64,000 bases of DNA from Labia minor (taxonomy: Eukaryota > Arthropoda > Insecta > Dermaptera > Spongiphoridae): contig OY720345.1 of assembly GCA_963082975.1 (NCBI GenBank), positions 56,588,528 to 56,652,527 of the forward strand, given 5' to 3'. Every line of letters begins with the position of its first letter. The first letter of the stretch is position 1. The notes beneath the pieces are model-generated. The model was not told the DNA's origin. It ran no database searches and saw nothing but the letters and a program-made list of their open reading frames with translations. Of the stretch, positions 34,901-46,900 are shown one piece after another. The translations under genes were made by a program, and so were the position numbers.

Positions 34901-37900
34901 TGTATGTATGTAATTTGTTTACTTTTTTGCTGTCATAGAAACAAACAAAAAAGAAATTTCCTACTTAACCGACACTTTACCGGTAATTTAGAATTATGAA
35001 CATCAAAAAATAAGAAACGATTTCTATGAAATTACATCACAATATTCTTATATATCTCTATGGTAACATAGGCTATAGATTTTATTAATATCTAATTCTA
35101 ATCAATAACCGCAGAATTTAATTTTTTAAAGTTTATATAGTTCTCCGTGTTGTTCATTCAAGAGCCAGGCGTGGCCCACTGACTGGCGGACTCATTTTAC
35201 ACAATGTATATAACTAGCAATCAAAGAATTATTATAATATTTAACTTTTTATTTTAAATTCTAATATTCAAATATCATTTCAATTAAATAATTTATTCTA
35301 AAAGTTCTCATTTTAATTAATATAATAAAATATTTAAATCATATTTAACTTAAATTATTTTGTATTTATTCTTTCTATATTTGAATACTTCTTTTATTTT
35401 AAGGGAGGGAATTAACTATGATCTAAAAAAATTAATAAATGAACTTAATTATAAAAAATCAAATAAATCCATTAATTTAAATTAATACTATTAATGAATG
35501 TATATATTGTTAATTTATCTTTAGTTTTATCAATACTTTTATACCGTTAATTTTTATAAATTGTCTCAAGTCTCTAACTTTGCATTTTCTAAAATTTTAT
35601 TATAATTAAAAATATTCAATAAAAATCAAGCAATGAAATTAAAATATCAAAATGAAATGATCAAGAAATATTATACTCTATTATAACATATACAATACTT
35701 ATAAACTATAGGCGGAGGAAATATTAGACGATATCATTGCGGGTTCATGCCAAATCGATCAACATTAATTAAGATATTTTCATTATGACAGATATTAAAA
35801 AAACCGCGAATTCAATATCTCTGTTCACTAATTATTTGTAGACTTTAGTAAAACCTACGCATGACTCAATAGATCCGGATAAACTTTTTCAAATTTTGAT
35901 CTTAAAATTTATCTTGAAGGTAGTAAAGAAAGAGTAAGATGCGGAAATCAATTGTAAAATATTAGGTGATTCAGACGACTTAAATATAATAGGAGATTCG
36001 GCAATTGTGCAATTACAGATAGCGAGGAAAAATTAATCGAGGTAGGAAAAGAGATGAGGTTTGAAATTATTAATGATAAATAAATATATTTAGAAACAAA
36101 CAGGAGCAGTATTAACATACAAAATGTAGAATTTGAATATGTAGAAAAATTGAATGTAATCACGAAGGATAATAATATTTGAGAAGAATTTAAATCGATG
36201 TGGCAATCGGGAAACGCCTGTTATCATGCAGTAAAGAGGCTTATCTCATCAAAATTATTATAAAAGGGAATGAAAATTAAAATATATAAAACAATTATTT
36301 TGTCTGTTGTATTATATGAGTGTGAGACATGGTCTATGATCTTAGGAGATGAGAGTGGATTCAGAGTATTTGAGAATAGGATTCTCCCCAGCATTTATGG
36401 GCCAAAGATGAGGACACCAGGGAATGACGTAAGAAAGATGGAACAGAGGCTCAGGATAAGGACACTTGGAGAAATGTGGTTGTAGCTGTCAAGAACTTTC
36501 GAGTAGATAGTTATAACATATTCAATAAAAATATATATAATTAATTTACTGATTAAATTAAAATATATTTTAAATAATCACACAATAAGAAATGAATGTT
36601 TTATGTTATACATTGATTGAAACAAAATGGATGAAAACCTTTTACTACTTTCAACCAAATACTATGTACCACTCGGGGGTACAGGGGGCGGAGCCCCCGT
36701 CTAGATGTGAAGAGCGACGAAGGAGCTCTGAGCAGCTAGTATATATATATATATGACTATGGAATCAACAATTAGATATATATTCTATATATATTAATTA
36801 TTTTGATTAATATTAAAATTTTTAAAAATATTTGTTTTTTTAACTCTAAGGAAAAATTTAACCCAATCAAGTAAATCACATTTTCTAGAATGGTTATCAT
36901 TTATTGATAATATTATTGTGCATTAATAAAAGAAAGTAAATTATCTCAAAATGAATTTGTAAACATTAAATAAATAAAAACTAACAAAATTAAACAAATA
37001 ATTAATTGAGTTAAAATATTTTTTATGATTAAATTTATTTTATAATTAACATTTTTAGTGATTGTACTTGGTTTTATCATACAAACTTACAAACTTTCAG
37101 TCTATTAATCAATGAATATTAAAAAAAAAATACATTTCAAAAACTTATAAAATATATTAAGAATATAAGAAATTATAGATATAAGATTGCATATCCTATT
37201 TCTATATGTCATTAATTATAATGTATGTTATTAAAATTCAAATGATACACACCTTTGAGGCTTGTCAACAACAATCATCTTCCTAAAATAGTTATTTAAT
37301 AATTTTTTAAGGATATTGCACAAGTTTATCGAGATAATCTCTATTTATATTCTGATATAATCTTTCAAATGATAGATATTCAAAAATAGATTAATAGTTT
37401 AATTAATTATTAATTTGTTTTTATTATTATAGAGTCTTAAAAGGACTTTACGTTCCAATGAGCTTGTACTATCATCACAAGGCCTTCTCGACACAGAACT
37501 TGATCTCAACTTTGCTCTTCAAGTATGTATATTAAGTATACTTTTGAAATGAAGGATTTAAATTTTGTATTTTAAATATATATAAATTTTATTTATTATA
37601 TTTTAATATCATTTACTTTTTTATTTTATTTATATAAAAAAATATAAAAGTCGTGATTAAAAAAGAAAAAGAAATTAAAAATGGATTGAAATTTCTTGTC
37701 CGAAGTATATATATAAATCATTGATTTGGTGAATCATTTCAACCCCATTTATAATTTCTTAGAATTTAGATTTACAAATGGCGAACATTAAAAATCACCC
37801 TAACTTGACTATTATTTTCTAAATTATATTTTTTCATCTACTTGATATACATTAGATCGAATTTTATTATTTTTATTTTTATCATATTTTTTATAAATAT

Positions 37901-40900
37901 TCTTTTTCAGTACCCTCATTTTTTGAAAAGGGATGGAAATAAACTTCACGTTATGCTTCAACGTAGAAAACGTTATAAAAATCGTACAATACTCGGTTAT
38001 AAAACATTAGCAGAAGGCGTCATCAATATGTCTCAGGTAAGAAATTTCATTATCATATCTCTGATTATTCATTTATTTATTATATAAATGTTTTCATATT
38101 AATTATATGTTTTGAGAAAAGTGAATGATTCATATATTATTTTGAGAGATAATTAACTAATTTTGATTTTATTAATTTTATTGTGAATTAATTTTTTTTT
38201 TTTTAAATATAACAAATGTCTTCTAAAAGAATAGGCATTTATAAATATTGTAAGTGAATAGTGATCACAAAAGTTGTCTGAGGTGATCTTTAGGAAAAAG
38301 GTCAAGTTTGTAGTTAACAGCCTACGATAGACCCAAGGACTACATAAAAAAAATCTGGAGTGTCTCCACCCGAATATCTCGAAAATTTGAATTGTGTCGA
38401 TTAATTAACATATATTATATTTAAATTAAATTTAATTAATTATAAATCAGTGTTAAAAAATTAATTCCACTACTTTCATCGATTCAATCAAGCTGAAATT
38501 CTATATATAGCAGTTTTATACAATTTTTAATAATGTGAAAAACTATCAAACATATATCTTTATTAATTTGGATATATTAGAGGAAAAAAAATCAAAATGT
38601 TGTAGGTAATGACCCTCTTCCGGTTGAGCTACATTTCTCAAAAGTAGATAGAAAACTACGAATTTTGAATAATGCACGTATACCAAATTTCATTATTCTA
38701 GCTCAGAACGTTCTGGCAAGATAGTAAAAATAGTTTGAAAATCAGAAAAGTTATTTTATTTGTGAAACTACAATTTTATCTGTTATTTACAATTGAATAT
38801 TTTTTTATAAATCAAAATAATATGTGAAAATGTCCTTACCATAATTTGTAGATATTAAATTATTAAAGCTTTGGTGGTTGTTTTTATTTATAACGGAATT
38901 TTGTAAATTAAACCACATATTGATATTTGTTATTGTAAATTTATTCAAAAAATACAAACATATACACGTTTCGATTGCTACTTCTGCAATCGTTATCAAG
39001 CGACTGCACTGTTCGACTGACTTGTCACTGGACGCGCGTGCAACCGAAACGTTGTGTATGTTTGTATTTTTTGAATAAATTTACAATAACAAATATCAAT
39101 ATGTGGTTTAATTTACAAAATTCCGTTATCAAAATAATATGTATTTATTCATTTTTTTATATAATTAAAATCTGAGATTGTATTGTTATTTAACAAGTGT
39201 AATTTTCTGCATGACAGGTGTTACAACGACAGATGGATATCGAGTTAGAATTAGTTTCCGAAAGCAAGGACAAGGGCGGAGGGTCTGCGCCCCCGGGCAG
39301 CGTGGTCGCCAGGGTGACGGTTCAGGCGTTAACCAGTCAACCTGTCGACCAACTGGAGGCCAACAAACACCTGGCCAATGCGGAAGTTGCCGGTAAATCA
39401 TTTGAATACACAACATCCAAAACCTTGGATAAGTCATTCCTATCTATCCATTTTCGCCTAACACAAATTTATCTACCTACCTACCTATGATGTATTTTGA
39501 ATATTTATTTCTTCCATTCCTAAATATTTCTAAGTATAATATATATATTAATTTTTTTATGAACTTTTTAAAAATTTTAAAACGCATAATTGGTTAGTCT
39601 TGAGTAATATTTGGTATTGGGAAAAATTAATAGTGAACAAAATAATACAGGTAAATATAAGGTATTTAAAAAATGTTATAACAAAAGTTTTATTAAACAA
39701 GAAAAAGGCTTATATATTATTAAACTAAATTACATATACTTATATTTCACTGAAAAAACGAATTTTAAATCTAATTAAAAATAATATTAAAAAAATTTTA
39801 CTTTATAAAAGAATAATCTAAAATTCTTTCATATTGATCACAATTAACTTAATTGAAAAAATATACAATTAACGATTCAATTAAATAAATTTCATAATAT
39901 TAATTTATTATGATTATATTTCTATATATTTACTATGTTTCTAGAAAATCAATGTTCTGTTTCGTTATAATTTATAATAATATTCACTGATTCAGATTGG
40001 AAGGTGGTCATGAAGGAGGTGGGAGGAGAAATTAGCAATCATTGATATTTCTGCCAAATATACTGATACAAAAATGTTTTAATCATATTTTCACTTATTT
40101 GATCGTTGTTAATTTTGGTTTAAAAGGTCTCTTGGGGTGTCGCCCTATTAATGAATCAAAATAATTACTAGGGAAAGGTCAATAGATAAAATAATATTAT
40201 GCACTATGCAAAAAAACATTGCTCTTCTCAGTCGATTACCTCTAGCTATAATTGTTTAAACTTTTTTATAGTTACATATAATATAAATTTTCTAAATACT
40301 AAATACAAAATCTATAATTAATAAAATAAATTATATTTATTAAAACTAAATTCACACCAGAATTCCTTTTCATTCTTTTTATGATTAATTTCTATTTATC
40401 ATTTATTTTTAGATTTTCCCTCTAAAACTTTATCGTTTTCATAAATTTTATCATTTCTTCAATATCCAATTAATTGATTTCTCTTTGTTTGAATTTTTAG
40501 ATCGGGGAGCTGATTTTTCCGATGACGAAGATGAATTTTCATCAAATGAGGACGGAGAAGCAGAAGGTAGTGACTCAGAACCAATGCCTGAAGATGGTGT
40601 TCCAAGTCGAAGACCAAGGAAATCAAGTCGAGGAAAAATCCCTGCTAATGCCAGGGTAGGTTTATTATTAACTATTTTTTATTTTAAAATAATAACTTTT
40701 ACTTTTAATTGTTCTAAAATTTCAATTAAACAATTTTTTCTTTGACAATCCTGTAAAAAACAGCATTATTTATAAATATTTTTTTCTTTTATAACAAAAT
40801 ATATATTATATAGTTTAAGAATTTTGACTGCTTCCTAAGAGTTTCCAACCCTTGCCAACGAATTTATTAACATATTTTAACTCCTTACTTTCTTCCTTTA

Positions 40901-43900
40901 ATCATTTTTAATGCTTTTAAACATAAAAATAAAATTTATTGGTTGGTTTGATTTTTAAATTTTAGGATCTTCCCTTTCTAATTCTTGTTTTCAACATATA
41001 TCTAAAAATGGGCTGTGGCCAGGCACAGAACCGACCGACGATTTGAAATAAATTAATTTCTAAACAATATTATATATATTATATAAAAATATTTTTAAAA
41101 CTTGAATTAAAATGACCAAATTATATTATCTTAGTTTTTATTTTTAGTTTAATTACTCAATTATTAATTACTACTATATTTTAAGTAAAAAATTTCGGAC
41201 AATGAATATAAAATTAATACTTTGTAAACTACCACTTCCTGTTTCCGGATATACACCAAAAGTTGATGAATTTATGTAATTTATGCATTAACTAAATATA
41301 CCAAATTTTATCAAAATCCTTTGAGCCGTTCGGGCTGTACACGTCTATAGGGACACAATGGACAGACATCATGTTAAAATACTTTTTTCTGTTAACAAAA
41401 TGCATGATTCGTAGAGATATGTAAAAATCTCCAGATGTGAAATTTGGTGTGAAAACAATACCTTTTCTTCCTATCGTCGGACTGTAATAATAGATATAAT
41501 TTCTATCGTTGTTAAGAAATGTTTGACAATTCTAATTTCTAACTATGTCTCACATAATTATCTCACCGCTGGACTGGAGATAATTGAATCAATTTCCAGA
41601 AGCTTAAGGACTTAAAATTTACAATTACAACATCGTACGTTATTTAGATGAACAAGTTTGGGATATGATATAAATAGAGTCTGATATCAATATTAATATA
41701 TAACGAGTATAATGTTTAATAAAATATATATATAAATATTTTATTTAATGTAGTTAATATTCTATTTTTACTTTTATCCAGATATTTTTGTTTTGGGGAA
41801 AAATAAATTGAGGGATTTAAATACATTCTTAATAAATATTTATTAATAATTTGAAATTGAAAATAGAACTTAATTTCAATTTAATTAAAATTCAACACAT
41901 TAGAATGAATGTTCTTTCATAATAATTTTGATAATATTATTTAGTATATTTTTATTTTAATAGTTGAATGAAATTTTTGTTTTATTTCATGGTATTAAAA
42001 TATTCAATATACCTACATATTTTAAAATTTTTATATTTTTAAATTTTAAAATATTTTACCTAAAGTATTATATATTAATTAAATACCATAATATTTACTA
42101 GAATCGAACTATCATCAAATATATGTATTTATGTATGTTGATTTTTGTTTAAAAATCATTTATTTTTCTCTCTTGTTGATATAATCGTTGGCTTCCCTCC
42201 TTGTGTTTGTATAAATGACCCATTTACCCTTCATCTACAATCTTACAATCCTACGTCTCTCCTTTATTTCCTACCCCGCAGTCAGTTTCAAACCTCGTGC
42301 TATGTCTGGTCCACCTGGCAGCATCCCACCGTTCCTGGTTTCAGCAACGCAATTTAAAGCAGAAGTTCATTGCTCTTCTTAAACGTTTTCGAGTCTCCGA
42401 AGATCTTCAAGGCCTTGAAAATGATCAAGAAGAAATGGCTCAAAAACTTGGCAATCCTTATCGAGGTAATTTTCTTTTCTTTCTAAATAAATTAAATTAA
42501 AATTCACTTCTCCTTATGAAAATAATCAGTTTGATAAAATAGAAAGATTAATTTTTAATTATACATATATATATTTAAAAATCACACTTTTTTAGTAGTA
42601 GTGATAGTTTATAAGTGCCGTTTCAACAATATCCTTAGATTGTTTTTGAATATGAATATATTAGTATAATTAAATAATCTCAAATATTTAACATTAATCA
42701 TATATATCTATTTTAGTAGGTGGTGATATGGATCCAACTGAAATCGAAGATTTATTTGAAGAACTGGAAGATTTGAGTGATAGTGGACCAGAAATGGACA
42801 CTATGTCTATATCATCTACTCCTAAACCATCTTTACGGCCTTTTTTCTCTTCTAGTAAATCCTTACTTCATGAAACACTAAATGTTCCAGGTAATTAATA
42901 ATTAATCACCGATAATTATTAAGACCTATTCAACTTAATTCAATTCTTATGAAAAACATAAAAAATAATATTTCAAAATTCCATTTCATTTATAATTTTA
43001 AGCAAGTAATTAAAAGAGAATCACAAATTAATTTAAAAGATATATAAATATTATTAATTGATTTTAAAATAATATTTTTTTGGAATATTTTTTCACATCA
43101 TATAATAAATTTATAAAATAATTATTAAAGAAAATATTTTCAGTGTTTTTTTCTATTAAAATTTTCTTAAAATAAAATGGATCATCTTTTATTTTCTTTT
43201 TAAATTTATTATTTAGTATAATTGAAAAAAATTCAAAATTCAAGACCTATTCAACTTAATTCAATTCTTATGAAAAACAAAAAAATAATATCAATAAATC
43301 ATTCAATAAATGTATCGTTTAAGAATATATTATTATAATTTTTATATATATAACTTTATTTGATATTTATTGATATCCAATTAATAGATATAATTTTTAT
43401 GTCCAAGCTTTTGGCTTTTAGTATCAAAAGATAAGTTCATTTTAGCTTTGTGAAGTGATCCCAGAGCCTGAACACTTAAGCTTTCCTCTTGATTTTTATT
43501 ATTTACCAAATTACGCCTTAAATAGATGCTTATTATTAAAAAAAAATGCTCAATGTTGAATGTGTACGCTAATGAATATTTGAGTTGCATTGTGAATCTT
43601 CATCTTGAAAGCGTATTTTGATTTAATCAATCTTTTTTGAAAGTAAAAATGTTTCATTCAAGAAATTTTAATTTGTATGGCATTGCATTTCTATTTTGTG
43701 CTTATATAATTTCAAACAAATATTTCTCATTTAATATGTCCTATTTTTATCTTTAAAAAAAAAAAATATATATAGCAAAAATATTTTCATAATTATTGAT
43801 TAATTTAATAATTTGAATTTTTTTCTAAATTGACTATGATGATACAACTAATTCATTTTTTGATTGCCCTGTGATTTTTTTTTCTTTTGACTCCAAATGT

Positions 43901-46900
43901 TTGGAGGAGAGTAATCCGGCCCAATACTGCCTCTCAGGCCCATTTTTTTGGTTTGATTTTCGCGCAGGTGCAACTAAGACGCCCCGCCTGACCGGTAGGC
44001 CATCGACACAACTTTGTGCCGCAGGTCAGAACCCACCACTTTCACACCCTACCCGATTCTTTAGTACAGGCAGGGAATTTCTATTAGGACTAAGCAATTC
44101 CCATAATAAAATTTTTATAATATAATCATTTCTATCATTTTTCATTATTCATTGATATATCAAGTTTCGAATTAAAGAAAAAAATTAATATAATAAAAAT
44201 GAAAAAAATGAAAAATTAATTAATTATTTTTTCATGGAGAATTTTATTATTTTAATTTTTTTTTTTTTTTGTTTTGTAAATTATTATTATTATAATTGCA
44301 TTTTAGTTGGGTTTCCTTTCCTGTACTATTTTTTTCTTTTCTTTTTTTTTATCTAAATACAACTTTAATCTATTGTTAACATGCCATCATCACCTCTTTT
44401 ACAATCAATTTTATAATAAAATTTTTTTTCTGCAATTTATAAGTAGATTGCGTTTTGCCAATAGCCTGCGTGTAGCATTTTTGTTAACAGATACTTAAAC
44501 TATCTATTATAAATATATTTTTGGTAATTACAAATTGACGTAGACACTAAATTTGTCATTTAGTTTAATTATTTTTTATTTAAAGCAGAATTAATTTAAT
44601 TTTTAAATAAATAAGAAAAATATTAATGTTTGTTTTTAATATTTTAAATTAATTAAAAATTAAATGTTTTTCAAGAATTTAAATTTTTTTTTCTTTTTGA
44701 AGATCCGGGTGGTAAATTAATTTAATATATTTAAAAACATTAAATTTCATTCAACTGTATAAAATTTGATAATATGGCATTATTTAAATTTAGATAAATT
44801 ATATAATGACAAAATAAATATTTAAAAATATATATTTATATATATTATATTCTTTGAAACTTTAATAAAGGAATAAAAAATAACTTATTTATATGTAGGA
44901 AATTAAGCATGGGAAGAAAGATAGTGGATAGGTAGCGTTACAACAGTATTCTTAGTTTTAGAAATTGAATAAATTAAATAATTAGAATTAATAATTTGGG
45001 ATATTTAAAATTAATCATTTAACAAGTTTACTAATATTTATATATGCAATTATTTATTTATTTAAATTTAAAAGTATTTCACTTTAAATTAAAAATTAAT
45101 ATTTTACCGAGAAGATTGTTGCAGATCTCTCTGCCTTTTCTTATATCCGAGGAGGTAAAAATTTATAACACTTATAAATATTGCCACTCTTGATTCTATT
45201 AGGCCTTAAATCATAATAGACTAGTTTACTTTTGAAAAAATTCGACATTATATAATTAATATGAAATATATGACAGTTAAAATGTTATTATATCACTCAA
45301 TCTTTAAAGAGAATTGTGTTTTTTTTTTTGTTTTATTTAAAAAAAAATTATATTTTTCTTATTATTGTCTTTTTAAATGTATTGGAAATTTTATTTAATT
45401 TAAAAAAAATTTCATTGAATTTGTAAAATGTTGTAAAAGAGGAGAATTTAGATTTCATTAATTAATACTTATGCGTATTTCAATTAGATGTACTAGAAAC
45501 ATTTTTTAATGCATGACCAACAAGAATAAAATATCTAAAAATATGCATGCAATTTTTTTTTTTCTTAAACCTATTCCTGCAAACAATATTTTTTAAGTTA
45601 AAATAACTTGACAATTAAATTCTCAATTTTCCAAAAAAGATAATTTTATATTTAGTATATATATTGCCGCCGGGCTAGTTCTCCAGTCGATTTGAATTGA
45701 ATATAAACAATTAATTAATCACCTTGGTATACAAGTTTGATTTAAAGATTCGAAATAGAAAATAAATAAAATAGTGTGTAAAAATATTACAATTATAACA
45801 ATAATAATAATATAAATTAATATTTAATCGGATTAGTCGCAGTAGTTGTAGTAGTATTAACTATTCTGATGTTGGAAAATTCTAAACTTATATATATATA
45901 TATACTATATATATAATTATACTTACATTTTCATATTGAAACAATTAAGGCTAAAAATTAATTAATCAAGTAAGGTAAGATGCAGATGACAATTCTTTCT
46001 TATAGATGATACGTAAAAATTAAAATTAAAAAAAAGACTATGGGTCATTCCACGTCAACTCATCCATGCCGTTTCACCCAAAATCTCAGATTTTTATGAA
46101 AATTGGTAAATATGTTCTATTTATAAACATGAAAAACACCACCAAATTTTAATTTTTTATCTCACATAGTTTTTGAGTAATGGCAGTTTAAAGAATGGCG
46201 TTTTTAAATTTCCGAGCCTCGGATAAGTCCAGATAAAACGTGTATTGGAGTAGAAAATAATTTCTCATTCACTTATTTAACCTCCTATCTTGTTGAATTT
46301 TTTAAGGCATGTTCTTATAACTATGAGGAATTGTAAAAAAAATATAACGGACCCCAAAATATTTTTAAAAAAATTATATGTTGGACATTATAAAATTTTA
46401 AAATTACAAACAAGGTTTAGCGTAAAATGAAATATCTCGACAAGGGAATGTGATAATCAAGAACTTTTTTTTTCCTAAATTATCTACATGAAATGGGCTT
46501 TAATTTAATAAAATAAAAGTTTTGTGTATTTGCCTCCTTCTATTTACTAAGACCACTGCAAGTTACAACACATTAATTATGAGCAATATGAGAGTCTCAA
46601 TGGCTGAATATTGTTAATAATTAGACATTTTAATATTAAATAAAATATTTTTACCTAAAAATGTCCATCGAAGGAAAGTTTAACAGCATTCTTACAAACA
46701 AAGTTTGAAAACTATGAGGAAGAAGATAGGATCGAATTCAAACAGTGGGTAGCTACACACAGGACACAGATGATAACTCAAACTTCAACCATTGATGAAT
46801 TTATTGATGAAATAACAACAAAAATAGAAAAATTGATCCCACATTCTTATATTGCAAAAAGTCAGTCGAGCTATTTTAAAAGTCTAAAGGATAACTGCGC

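Noticed and set aside
39178..39490. Overlapping frames on both strands at PACS exon d
   Set aside because: They are shadows of the true phase of exon d, which matches PACS and fits both splice sites.
43381..43590. 69-codon minus-strand frame in a PACS intron
   Set aside because: Random-looking composition; no family resemblance.
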